Shown: piece after piece, positions 16,631 through 24,476 of the stretch
How the letters are laid out: every line of letters begins with the position of its first letter
How positions within the stretch are numbered: position 1 is the stretch's first letter
Assembly (NCBI RefSeq): GCF_001832905.1
Contig: NZ_MKIR01000024.1
Location: 305,310 to 369,309, forward strand
DNA: 64,000 nt
Direction: 5' to 3'
From: Floricoccus tropicus
Lineage (GTDB): Bacteria > Bacillota > Bacilli > Lactobacillales > Streptococcaceae
Made by a program: the position numbers and the translations under genes
Notes under the pieces: generated by a model
What the model saw: only the letters and a program-made list of their open reading frames with translations
Database searches by the model: none
Told to the model about the DNA's origin: nothing

Positions 16631-17476
16631 ATGAAAAAAAGTAAATTATTTACAGGAATTATTGCAGCTGCAACAATATTAACTTTGATTGCTTGTGGAA
16701 ACAAGGAAAAAGCAACTTCGAATAAAGAAGGTGAAAAAGAACGCATATACACAATTGGTGTTGTTTCAGATACCGCCAAACTAACTTGGGATGAAGTTGC
16801 GAAGGTTGTTGAAAAAGATGGTATAAAAATTAAATTAAAGCAATTTAGTGATTACAATACACCTAATGATGCGCTAGCAGATGGAAGTATTGATTTGAAT
16901 GCTTTCCAACATATTGCATTTATGGAAAACTATAATAAAGAAAAGAAACAAGATTTAGTTTCTATCGGCTATACATTTGTTTCTCCCTTAGGATTATATT
17001 CAAATAAAATTAAGGATTATAAAGATATTAAAAATGGAGATAAAATTGCCATTCCAAATGATGTCACAAATGGTGGGCGTGCATTACAATTATTAGATGC
17101 TATTCAAGTTATTAAATTAAAGGATGATGCACCTAAATCACCATCAATCAAGGATATTGATAAATACATTAAAGATGTGAAGATTGAAGAACTAGATGCT
17201 TCTCAAACAGCAGCTACACTTCCGGATGTTACGGCTGCTGTTATAAATACAAACTATGCAGTTGATAGTGGATTAAAGCCTAAAAAAGATGCTATTTATC
17301 TTGATACGGATAATCTTTCTAAGGTAGGAGATATCTACAAAAATATTATTGCAGTTAAGGCAGAAAATAAAGACAATCCAGATTTTGCAAAAATTGTAAA
17401 AGCATACCAAACTGATAAAACGATTGAAATTTCAGATAAAGAGTCTTATGGTAATGATATACCAGCTTGGAAATAA
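16631..17476 (+). CDS. MetQ/NlpA-type lipoprotein, copy 2
   Basis: A 281-residue lipoprotein with lipobox LTLIAC. It keeps the family pattern DYNTPNDALADGSIDLNAFQH, NDVTNGGRALQLL and TNYAVDSG, which form the amino-acid pocket. The C-terminal end, IEISDKESYGNDIPAW, differs from the AELI-K-S-GGNDIPAW of the other two. GGAG precedes the ATG. A weak promoter and a terminator (17502-17530) suggest that it can be transcribed apart from its neighbours. Confidence 0.92.
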   Translation: MKKSKLFTGIIAAATILTLIACGNKEKATSNKEGEKERIYTIGVVSDTAKLTWDEVAKVVEKDGIKIKLKQFSDYNTPNDALADGSIDLNAFQHIAFMENYNKEKKQDLVSIGYTFVSPLGLYSNKIKDYKDIKNGDKIAIPNDVTNGGRALQLLDAIQVIKLKDDAPKSPSIKDIDKYIKDVKIEELDASQTAATLPDVTAAVINTNYAVDSGLKPKKDAIYLDTDNLSKVGDIYKNIIAVKAENKDNPDFAKIVKAYQTDKTIEISDKESYGNDIPAWK

Positions 17477-17501
17477 CAGGATTCTAAGTATTCAGAGATA
17501 G

Positions 17502-17530
17502 AAAATACGGATTAGTTATTCGTATTTTTT
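17502..17530 (+). terminator. Terminator after metQ copy 2
   Basis: Hairpin AAAATACGGA / TTCGTATTTT with T-run; one G-T pair in the stem. Confidence 0.75.
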
Positions 17531-17547
17531 TGCCATAAAAAATTTTT
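17531..17547 (+). promoter_or_regulatory. Shared A/T motif upstream of metQ copy 3
   Basis: TGCCATAAAAAATTTTT, almost the same as the motif before copy 1. Confidence 0.4.
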
Positions 17548-17641
17548 AACCCCCTATAAATTATTTTTGCTGCCATATTGTAAATGCCGTGGTATTATAT
17601 TCTTACATCAAAAAAACAGAGGTATTAAGGAGATTTAATAA

Positions 17642-18478
17642 ATGAAAAAGAGTAAATTAATAGCAGGTTTATTTGCAGCAGTAGCAGTTCTATCACTTGC
17701 AGCATGTGGGAGTAAAGATTCAAAAAAAGCTGATGGTGACAAAAAAACTTACACTGTTGGTGTAGTATCAGATTCGGCAAAAGAAGTTTGGGAACAAGTT
17801 GTAAAAGATGTTAAAGATGAAGGTATTGATTTAAAAATTAAACAATTTAGTGACTACAATACTCCAAACGATGCTTTAGCAGATGGAAGTATTGATTTAA
17901 ATGCTTTCCAACATATTGCCTTTTTAGAAAACTATAATAAAGAAAAAGGTAAAGATTTAACGCAAATTGGATTCACACTAATCTCACCACTAGGTCTATA
18001 CTCTGATAAATTGAAAGATTATAAAGACATCAAGGACGGAGACAAAATCGCCATTCCAAATGATGTGACAAATGGTGGACGCGCACTTCAATTGCTTAAC
18101 TCTATTGATGTAATTAAGTTGAAATCAGATGCACCAGAGTCACCAACAGTAAAAGATATTGATACTTATACTAAAAAAGTTGAAATTAAAGAACTTGATG
18201 CTTCTCAAATTCCAGCAGCATTACCAGATGTTGCAGCAGCTGTAATTAACACTAACTACGCTGTCGATGCTGGTCTTAAACCTAAAACAGATGCTTTGTA
18301 TTTAGATACTGATAACTTGGATAAAGTTGGAGATATCTATAAAAACGTTATCGCTGTAGATGGTAAAAATAAAGATAAAGAAGACTTCAAGAAAATTGTG
18401 AAAGCTTATCAAACTGATAAAATAGCAGAATTGATTTCTAAAACTTCAGGTGGAAATGATATTCCAGCTTGGAAATAA
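17642..18478 (+). CDS. metQ: MetQ/NlpA-type lipoprotein, copy 3
   Basis: A 278-residue lipoprotein with lipobox LSLAAC. It has the standard motifs DYNTPNDALADGSIDLNAFQH, NDVTNGGRALQLL and TNYAVDAG. It is the copy next to metN-metI and has the strongest ribosome site (AAGGAG), so it is the best candidate for the principal methionine receptor. A hairpin at 18487-18520 stands between it and metN. That hairpin would let the cell make more receptor than transporter. Confidence 0.93.
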   Translation: MKKSKLIAGLFAAVAVLSLAACGSKDSKKADGDKKTYTVGVVSDSAKEVWEQVVKDVKDEGIDLKIKQFSDYNTPNDALADGSIDLNAFQHIAFLENYNKEKGKDLTQIGFTLISPLGLYSDKLKDYKDIKDGDKIAIPNDVTNGGRALQLLNSIDVIKLKSDAPESPTVKDIDTYTKKVEIKELDASQIPAALPDVAAAVINTNYAVDAGLKPKTDALYLDTDNLDKVGDIYKNVIAVDGKNKDKEDFKKIVKAYQTDKIAELISKTSGGNDIPAWK

Positions 18479-18486
18479 TATAGTGT

Positions 18487-18520
18487 AAAGGAGTCTGAGC
18501 TCTCAGGCTCCTTTGGCTTT
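18487..18520 (+). terminator. Hairpin terminator between metQ3 and metN
   Basis: AAAGGAG..TGAG / TCAG.CTCCTTT with a T-rich tail; metN begins 22 bases later, so partial read-through is expected. Confidence 0.75.
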
Positions 18521-18542
18521 TAAATGATAAAGGTGATGAATA

Positions 18543-19559
18543 ATGATTGATTTAAAAAATATAGTTGTAAAGTTTAAACAAAAAGATAAAGAATTAGTCG
18601 CTGTTGATGACGTTTCAGTAAGAGTTGACAAAGGTGATATCTACGGGATCGTAGGATACTCTGGGGCTGGTAAATCAACTTTGGTTCGTGTTATAAATTT
18701 ACTTCAAGTTCCAACAAGTGGAGAAGTAATTGTTGATGGAAAAAATTTAGAAAAGCTTAGCAATAAGGAACTTAGGGAAGAACGTAAAAAAATCGGTATG
18801 ATTTTCCAACATTTTAATTTGATGGAGAGTAGAACAATCTATCAAAATGTTGAATTTCCTTTAAAAGGAAGCGGACTAACAAAGGAAGAAGAAAGAGTGA
18901 AAATTGAACGCCTTCTTGATTTAGTAGGTATTCTAGATAAAAAAGATTATTATCCATCTCAACTTTCTGGAGGTCAAAAACAACGTGTAGCTATCGCTCG
19001 TGCATTAGCAAATGATCCGAAAATACTACTATGTGATGAAGCGACAAGTGCTTTGGACCCTAAGACAACACTTTCAATTCTTGAATTACTTAGAGAAGTT
19101 AATGAAGCTCTAGGCATTACAATTGTTATAATTACGCATGAAATGCAGGTAGTAAAAGAAATTTGTAATAAGGTTGCCGTAATGGAAAAAGGACGTGTTC
19201 TTGAAGATGGATATGTAATTGATATTTTCAATGAACCAAGAGAACTCTTGACACAAGATTTTATTAGAACAGCTACACACATTGAGCAAGCCGAGAAGAA
19301 AATTCTTACCTATAATAAGGATGCAGATATTTTTGAACTTAAGTTTGCTGGAAATAATACTGTAAACCCGGTGATTATAGAATTATTTAAGAGATTTGGT
19401 ATAACAGCTACAATTCTTTACGGAAATATTGAATATTTACAAGATACACCGTTTGGGACTTTATTAGTGAGCTTTGATAAACAGCCAGATTTAGCAGAAG
19501 TATCAGAATATCTTCTAAGTCAAAATGTTAAGATTGAAAAACTAGGAGGCAATAAATGA
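18543..19559 (+). CDS. metN: Methionine ABC transporter ATP-binding protein MetN
   Basis: A 338-residue ABC ATPase. Walker A is GYSGAGKST (residues about 38-46), the signature is LSGGQKQR, Walker B is ILLCDEATSALD and the switch histidine is in ITHEM. After about residue 255 comes a NIL-type C-terminal regulatory domain, which in E. coli binds methionine and causes trans-inhibition. The last 4 bases overlap metI (ATGA), typical for a coupled ATPase-permease pair. Confidence 0.95.
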   Translation: MIDLKNIVVKFKQKDKELVAVDDVSVRVDKGDIYGIVGYSGAGKSTLVRVINLLQVPTSGEVIVDGKNLEKLSNKELREERKKIGMIFQHFNLMESRTIYQNVEFPLKGSGLTKEEERVKIERLLDLVGILDKKDYYPSQLSGGQKQRVAIARALANDPKILLCDEATSALDPKTTLSILELLREVNEALGITIVIITHEMQVVKEICNKVAVMEKGRVLEDGYVIDIFNEPRELLTQDFIRTATHIEQAEKKILTYNKDADIFELKFAGNNTVNPVIIELFKRFGITATILYGNIEYLQDTPFGTLLVSFDKQPDLAEVSEYLLSQNVKIEKLGGNK

Positions 19560-20239
19560 TAGAAAAATATTTTCCGTATGCAAGCCAACTTCCTGATGAG
19601 TTTGTACAAGCAACGCTTGAAACAGTATATATGGTTGTTGTTTCAGCCCTTATTGCAGGCGTTCTTGGCTTATTCTTAGGTATTGTTCTTATTCTTACAG
19701 GTAAAGATGGATTAAAAGAAAATAAGCATGTTTATAATTTTTTAGATAAATTAGTTGATATTGGTCGTAGTATTCCCTTTATTATTTTATTAGCAGTTAT
19801 TTTTCCATTTACTAGATTTGTTGTTGGAACAATTGTTGGGACTACTGCTGCTATACCACCATTAGTTGTAGCTACTGTCCCATTCTATGCACGTCAAATT
19901 CAAAATGCATTGTTGGAAGTCGACCCGGGAGTCATTGAAGCTGCGCGTGCTATGGGTGTTAGTGACCTTGGGATAGTCTTTCGTGTCTACCTCAAAGAAG
20001 GGTTAGTTCCTATTATTCGTGCATCGAATTTCACAATGATTAGTTTGATTGGATTAACTACAATGGCCGGAGCAGTAGGTGGTGGTGGGCTTGGACAGCT
20101 TGCAATTTCAAAAGGATATCAAAGATATCACAATGATGTGACTTTTGCTGCTCTAATTATCCTATTAATCCTGGTATTCATCACTCAATTAATTGGAAAT
20201 ATTGCCATTAAACTGACAAGTAAAAATAAAAAACGATAA
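19556..20239 (+). CDS. metI: Methionine ABC transporter permease MetI
   Basis: A 227-residue permease with about five membrane helices. The EAA loop reads EVDPGVIEAARAMGVSDLGI (residues about 122-141), the site where MetN docks. It completes the MetN2-MetI2 importer fed by the three lipoproteins upstream. Start overlaps metN; GGAGG lies in the metN 3' end. The length is usual. Confidence 0.95.
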   Translation: MIEKYFPYASQLPDEFVQATLETVYMVVVSALIAGVLGLFLGIVLILTGKDGLKENKHVYNFLDKLVDIGRSIPFIILLAVIFPFTRFVVGTIVGTTAAIPPLVVATVPFYARQIQNALLEVDPGVIEAARAMGVSDLGIVFRVYLKEGLVPIIRASNFTMISLIGLTTMAGAVGGGGLGQLAISKGYQRYHNDVTFAALIILLILVFITQLIGNIAIKLTSKNKKR

Positions 20240-20365
20240 TTATATCTTGAAAAACAGCTTACAGTAAAAGCTTTGGAAATTTCAAAACTGTTTTTTAATT
20301 ATAAAAAAACAATTGTATTTGTATTACCAAAAATTTGAGAAAAGGTAAACAAAAATAAAAGTGGA
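20240..20365 (+). other. Gene-free stretch after metI with a weak terminator-like hairpin
   Basis: AAAACAG...CTGTTTTTT (about 20249-20296) can fold as a loose hairpin with T-run and probably ends the met operon. Nothing else recognised before the CiaR-type repeat. Confidence 0.45.
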
Positions 20366-20378
20366 AAACAATTGATAT

Positions 20379-20411
20379 TTTAAGTTTCATTTAAGGTTTG
20401 AACCATATACT
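20379..20411 (+). promoter_or_regulatory. CiaR-type direct repeat and promoter of a small RNA
   Basis: TTTAAG (20379-20384), five bases, TTTAAG (20390-20395), ten bases, then TATACT (20406-20411). TTTAAG-N5-TTTAAG at the -35 position is the published binding site of the streptococcal response regulator CiaR at the csRNA promoters. No other copy of this repeat was seen in the window. Confidence 0.8.
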
Positions 20412-20417
20412 AAGCGT

Positions 20418-20530
20418 AGCCCTTAAAAAGTCGTATATGCGACTTATCCTACTGATTTAATTATCAGTAAACTTTTCTTTTTCATAAAACTCCTTAAATA
20501 CCCTCGGTTGCGACCGGGGGTATTTATTTT
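20418..20530 (+). ncRNA. csRNA-like small RNA (cia-dependent)
   Basis: About 110 bases starting about 7 bases after the -10. In order: hairpin AAGTCG/CGACTT (about 20428-20445), hairpin TACTGAT/ATCAGTA (about 20449-20468), an unpaired pyrimidine-rich region with AAAACTCCTTAAATA (20486-20500), and a terminator (20496-20526). The CTCCTT box would pair with ribosome binding sites. This is the csRNA layout known from Streptococcus, where these RNAs block translation of competence and transport genes. No ciaRH genes are in this window, so the regulator's presence is inferred from the site. Confidence 0.72.
20496..20530 (+). terminator. Terminator of the csRNA-like gene
   Basis: AAATACCCTCGG-TTGCGA-CCGGGGGTATTT, with one G-U pair, then a T-rich tail. 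Confidence 0.9.
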
Positions 20531-20643
20531 GTCTAGGAAATAATTAGGCATAAGTCTTTAACTAGTAGGATATTTATTTTCTTTTAAATATAGTAGAAAA
20601 AGTTTAAAATATAATTAAGGTAATAATAGAAAGCGAGGCTCTT

Positions 20644-21426
20644 ATGAAATTAACTACTCTAGGATGTTGGGGAGGATATCCCTATAAAGATGCTGGGACT
20701 ACAAGTTTTTTGTTAACTAGTGAATCTGGTTTTAATTTATTAATTGATGCTGGAAGTCGTGCAGTAACTGAACTTGAACATGAACTTTCTCCCTTACAAC
20801 TTGATGCTGTAATTATAAGCCATTATCATCAAGATCATATTGCTGACTTAGGGGTTTTGCAACAGTATCGCCAACTTTGGCCTAAAACTGATCCTGAGTG
20901 GGATTCTATGATTTTAGATATTTATGGACACAATAGAGATGAAGTTAACTTTAAAAATTTAACATTAGCAAACGTTTCTAATGGTCATGCTTATGATTAT
21001 GAAAATGGACAAAAAATTGGACCGTTTGATATAACCTTTATTGAAACAGTACACCCAGTTGTATGTTATGCTATGAGAATTGTTGAAAGAAAAACAGGGC
21101 AGACTCTTGTCTTTACAGGAGATACGGGATGGTTTGATGATTTAATTCCGTTTACTAAAGGGGCAGATATGTTCTTAGCGGATGTTTATTTATTTAAAGG
21201 TCAAGAAAAGCATTTTGCGCATTTGACAAGCTTTGAAGCAGGTAAGATTGCTAGAGAAGCTGGTGTGAAAAAATTAGTCTTGACACATTTACCTCAACAT
21301 GCACCGACTCATATTAGTTCTGAAAATTATTTAGAAATCTTGAGAGATGAAGCTCAGACTGAGGCAGGTGCAATTCCAGTTGAACTAGCTGAGCCACATA
21401 GGAAATGGGATTTTAATGATTTCTGA
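20644..21426 (+). CDS. MBL-fold metallo-hydrolase (RNase Z-like, YhfI type)
   Basis: A 260-residue metallo-beta-lactamase-fold protein. The metal motif HxHxDH is SHYHQDHIADLG (residues about 59-70), with later ligands in TVHPVVCY, FTGDTGW and LTHLPQH. Length and motif spacing resemble the YhfI/RNase Z-like group rather than true tRNase Z, because the long flexible arm is absent. Substrate unknown. It overlaps tadA by 11 bases, so it may act near RNA metabolism, though the link is only positional. Confidence 0.85.
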   Translation: MKLTTLGCWGGYPYKDAGTTSFLLTSESGFNLLIDAGSRAVTELEHELSPLQLDAVIISHYHQDHIADLGVLQQYRQLWPKTDPEWDSMILDIYGHNRDEVNFKNLTLANVSNGHAYDYENGQKIGPFDITFIETVHPVVCYAMRIVERKTGQTLVFTGDTGWFDDLIPFTKGADMFLADVYLFKGQEKHFAHLTSFEAGKIAREAGVKKLVLTHLPQHAPTHISSENYLEILRDEAQTEAGAIPVELAEPHRKWDFNDF

Positions 21427-21898
21427 TATCCAAATTTTTACAGAAGATGAAAAAAAATATTTTATGCAAGAGGCACTAAAGGAAGCTCAGAAGGCGTATG
21501 ATAATGAAGAAGTTCCCATCGGAGCAGTGGTTGTCAAAGATAAAGAAATTATTGCCAGAAGTTTTAATCAAAGAGAGCTTCAACAAAGAGCAGTAGACCA
21601 TGCTGAAGTTTGTGTTATTAATCTAGCAAATGAATATGTTGGGAATTGGAGACTTACAGATTGTGCTATGTTTGTAACTATTGAGCCTTGTGTAATGTGT
21701 GCAGGAGCTATTGGGCTTGCTCGCATTCCTCAGATTTATTTTGGTGCTACAAATGCTAAATTTGGTGCTGTTTCTTCACTTTATCAAATTCTTGAGGATA
21801 CCAGGTTAAATCATCGAGTACAGGTGGAATCAGGGATTTTACAAGAAGAGTGCAGTAAAATAATGCAAATGTTTTTTAAGGCTAGACGAAAAAATTAG
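21416..21898 (+). CDS. tadA: tRNA adenosine(34) deaminase TadA
   Basis: A 160-residue zinc deaminase that converts A34 to inosine in tRNA-Arg(ACG). Zinc motifs: HAE in DHAEVCVINLAN (residues about 62-73, Glu is the proton shuttle) and PCVMC in EPCVMCAGAIG. Starts inside the MBL gene and is followed immediately by the SRP RNA gene, whose -35 lies in the tadA 3' end. This tadA-ffs order is standard in the family. Confidence 0.96.
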   Translation: MISDIQIFTEDEKKYFMQEALKEAQKAYDNEEVPIGAVVVKDKEIIARSFNQRELQQRAVDHAEVCVINLANEYVGNWRLTDCAMFVTIEPCVMCAGAIGLARIPQIYFGATNAKFGAVSSLYQILEDTRLNHRVQVESGILQEECSKIMQMFFKARRKN

Positions 21899-21911
21899 AG
21901 TATGTTATAAT
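21883..21911 (+). promoter_or_regulatory. Promoter of the SRP RNA gene
   Basis: TAGACG (21883-21888), 17 bases, TATAAT (21906-21911). Confidence 0.8.
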
Positions 21912-21917
21912 ACTTTT

Positions 21918-21995
21918 TGGGGCAATATTTTGTTTATGAAGCGTGTCAGGACCTGACGGTAGCAGCACTAAGTAGGCAAGGTATGTGCCCTTTTT
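21918..21995 (+). ncRNA. ffs: Signal recognition particle RNA (small SRP type)
   Basis: About 78 bases: 5' GGGGCA pairs with 3' TGTGCCC. The apical domain GTCAGG-ACCTGAC-GGTAGCAGCA carries the conserved Ffh-binding internal loops and tetraloop region, and a T-run follows. The size is that of the short 4.5S-like form of streptococci and lactococci, not the 6S-like Bacillus form. Confidence 0.93.
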
Positions 21996-22012
21996 TGATT
22001 TTATTTGAAAAT

Positions 22013-22042
22013 AAAAAAAGCCAACTTATGTTAGCTTTTCTA
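22013..22042. terminator. Hairpin between ffs and the DUF1694 gene
   Basis: AAAAGC-AAC / GTT-GCTTTT hairpin with A-run before and T-run after; it can serve both converging transcripts. Confidence 0.65.
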
Positions 22043-22053
22043 TTAATAGAGAG

Positions 22054-22506
22054 TTAGCCGAAGATTTTCTTCCACAAGCTTTCTTTTTTCTTTTTTATTG
22101 TTTCTCTTGTAGTAAGGATATCTTTGTACTGGTCATAAATATCACAATGTTCAATATTAACAGCTTTACTTGAATGTATTATTATTCCAAATACAGTAGA
22201 CTCCCAAGGTTCAGCAACAATTGTGACTGCAGCGTTATGGTCCTTAGCTTTTTTGACATAAGCCATGCTTATATCATCTGGTAATGTCCCATTGATTTTT
22301 ACTGTGATATCGTCATACTTGCTTTGGATGTCTTCAAGGATTTTATCAAACGATGAAAGAACCTCTTTCTTCATGCAATCATCGTAGGTTATGATAAGAA
22401 TGACTCTTTCGCGAAAAGTATTAAGATATTTTCTTTGTTCATCTGGGTTAAAGCGATGCTCCCCGTTTGCAGCCATATCAATTCTATTTTTTAAATTCGT
22501 TTCCAT
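22054..22506 (-). CDS. DUF1694 (YueI-like) family protein
   Basis: A 150-residue soluble protein of the YueI family. It begins with the typical basic LKNRIDMAANGEHRFNPDEQRKYL, continues with FRERVILIITYDDC, and ends with a conserved SLWKKIFG tail. No biochemical function is known. The central part alternates beta and alpha elements. The ribosome site is weak. Upstream on the plus strand is a divergent GNAT gene. Confidence 0.85.
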   Translation of the reverse strand: METNLKNRIDMAANGEHRFNPDEQRKYLNTFRERVILIITYDDCMKKEVLSSFDKILEDIQSKYDDITVKINGTLPDDISMAYVKKAKDHNAAVTIVAEPWESTVFGIIIHSSKAVNIEHCDIYDQYKDILTTRETIKKKKESLWKKIFG

Positions 22507-22585
22507 ACCTGCATTATAACAAATATGGTAGAATAATACTAGAAACTGATTTTTCTGTAATATATGGAAAGGTACTAATATTGTA

Positions 22586-23146
22586 ATGGATATACTGGTT
22601 AAACTTGCTGAATATAACGTTATTGAAACCGAGAGGTTGCTACTACGTCCTATTCAAATATCTGATGCGAATGACATGTTTAAATATTCTTCAGATGAAG
22701 AGAATTTAATATACATATTTCCACCACATAGAACCATAGAAGAAACTAAATATTCCATTACACATAATTTTATGGCAAAACCCTTAGGCAAATGGGCAAT
22801 TGAATTCAAAGAAAATAGTAAAATGATTGGTACTATTGATTTTATAAAGGTTAATTTCAATGATAAGAATGTTGAGATAGGATATGTCCTAAATAAAGTA
22901 TATTGGGGAATGGGCTTCATGACGGAAGCAATTAGAACATTGACTGATTTTTCTTTTCGTGAATTTGGACTTAAGAGTTTAGAAATAATTGTTGACAAAA
23001 GAAATATTGCCAGTTCTAGGGTTGCAGAAAATGTTGGATTTAAAAAGATAAGAGATTATAAATCGGCTAATAAATATACAAAAGAAATTGTTATTTTCAC
23101 ACAATACAAAATAGAAAGATGGGAATATTTAAAAGAAAATGAGTAA
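22586..23146 (+). CDS. GNAT N-acetyltransferase (RimJ/RimL type)
   Basis: A 186-residue acetyltransferase. The opening ETERLLLRPIQISDANDMFKY is typical of the RimJ/RimL group, IGYVLNKVYWGMGFMTEAIR forms the acetyl-CoA pyrophosphate loop, and NIASSRVAENVGFKK closes the fold. The substrate cannot be read from sequence; ribosomal-protein N-terminus or a small molecule are possible. Its last 8 bases overlap the next gene, so the two are co-translated. Confidence 0.85.
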   Translation: MDILVKLAEYNVIETERLLLRPIQISDANDMFKYSSDEENLIYIFPPHRTIEETKYSITHNFMAKPLGKWAIEFKENSKMIGTIDFIKVNFNDKNVEIGYVLNKVYWGMGFMTEAIRTLTDFSFREFGLKSLEIIVDKRNIASSRVAENVGFKKIRDYKSANKYTKEIVIFTQYKIERWEYLKENE

Positions 23147-24422
23147 ACACCAGGAAATTATTGAATATATTGAAGACTTAGAGATCGGGAAAAAAGTCAG
23201 TGTTCGAGGACTGTCACAGAAACTTTCAGTAAGTGATGGAACTGCTTATCGTGCCATTAAAGAGGCTGAACGTAGAGGTTTGGTTGCGGTTGTTGACCGT
23301 GCAGGTACAATTCGTATTGCAACACGTGAACAAAGAATTATTGAACGCTTAACATATGAAGAAATTGCTAAAATCTCAAATGCAGAGATTTTAGGTGGTC
23401 ATGCTGGTATGGATCGTGAATTTAATAAATTTGCAATTGGTGCTATGACTGAAAAAAATATCAAAAAATACCTTTCTATCGGTGGACTTTTGATTGTTGG
23501 AGATAGAACAGATATCCAACTTTTAGCCCTTGAAGAAGGAAATGCCGTACTTGTTACAGGTGGGGTACCTGTTGATAAGAAAGTATTAAAATTAGCAGAT
23601 GAAGTTGAAATTCCGGTTATGCGTACAACTTTTGATACATTTACAGTTGCTAGCCGTATAAATCGTGCCTTGAGTAACGAGCTAATTAAAAAAGATATAG
23701 TTACAGTAGCTGACGTTTATCAAACAAATGTACCTACTCTTAAAGAAGACAGCACAATTAAGGATTATAATGATTTGGTTAAAAAGACTAATGATAGTCG
23801 CTTTGCAGTAGTAAATCAACATAAACTTGTTGTAGGTATCGTAAGCATGCGCGATGTAGCTGGTAAAACATTAAACACATCAATTGACAAGGTTATGACT
23901 CGCAATCCTATTGTGGCTCCACTTGATATGACAGTGGCCAGTGCTAGTCAAAAAATGATTTTTGATGGTTTTGAATTAATGCCAGTAGTAAACTCTGAAA
24001 AAATGTTTACAGGTGTTGTCAGCCGTGGAGATGTTCTACGTAGTTTACAAGAATCACAAGAGCAAAATCAATTTTCTCACACTATGAGTGATGATGTTGC
24101 AAACGCAATTCATGAGGTTCAGAGCTATTATACATTCACCGTAGATCCATTCATGATGAACTCTATGGGTAATATTTCAAATGGTGTGATGGTTGAAATT
24201 ATTTCAAACATTGCTGGACGTGTGATGACAAAAACAAAAAATAAAAATATTCTAATTGACCAACTAAATATCTATTTTATGGATGCTGTAAGCATCGATG
24301 ATGAGTTAGAGGTGTATCCAAAAGTAATTTCAGAAACAAGACGTGGCGCAGTTATTGACGTTGAGGTTTACTTAGATTATAAAATTATCAGTAAAGCTTT
24401 GATTACAGTACAAGTTCAATAG
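23139..24422 (+). CDS. HTH-DRTGG-CBS-hotdog regulatory protein (YtoI type)
   Basis: A 427-residue multi-domain protein. Order: winged helix (about 1-65; VRGLSQKLSVSDGTAYRAIKEAE), DRTGG domain (about 75-185), two CBS repeats (about 190-310; MTRNPIVAPLDMTVASASQK) and a hotdog thioesterase-like domain (about 315-427). CBS pairs usually sense adenosine nucleotides; the hotdog part may bind an acyl-CoA. The family is known as B. subtilis YtoI, with no settled function. It starts inside the GNAT gene and precedes nrnA. Confidence 0.88.
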   Translation: MSKHQEIIEYIEDLEIGKKVSVRGLSQKLSVSDGTAYRAIKEAERRGLVAVVDRAGTIRIATREQRIIERLTYEEIAKISNAEILGGHAGMDREFNKFAIGAMTEKNIKKYLSIGGLLIVGDRTDIQLLALEEGNAVLVTGGVPVDKKVLKLADEVEIPVMRTTFDTFTVASRINRALSNELIKKDIVTVADVYQTNVPTLKEDSTIKDYNDLVKKTNDSRFAVVNQHKLVVGIVSMRDVAGKTLNTSIDKVMTRNPIVAPLDMTVASASQKMIFDGFELMPVVNSEKMFTGVVSRGDVLRSLQESQEQNQFSHTMSDDVANAIHEVQSYYTFTVDPFMMNSMGNISNGVMVEIISNIAGRVMTKTKNKNILIDQLNIYFMDAVSIDDELEVYPKVISETRRGAVIDVEVYLDYKIISKALITVQVQ

Positions 24423-24476
24423 TATTTTTATCAGCAAAAGAAAAAGTAGATAGTAGTGAAAAAGGGTGGTAGTTAA

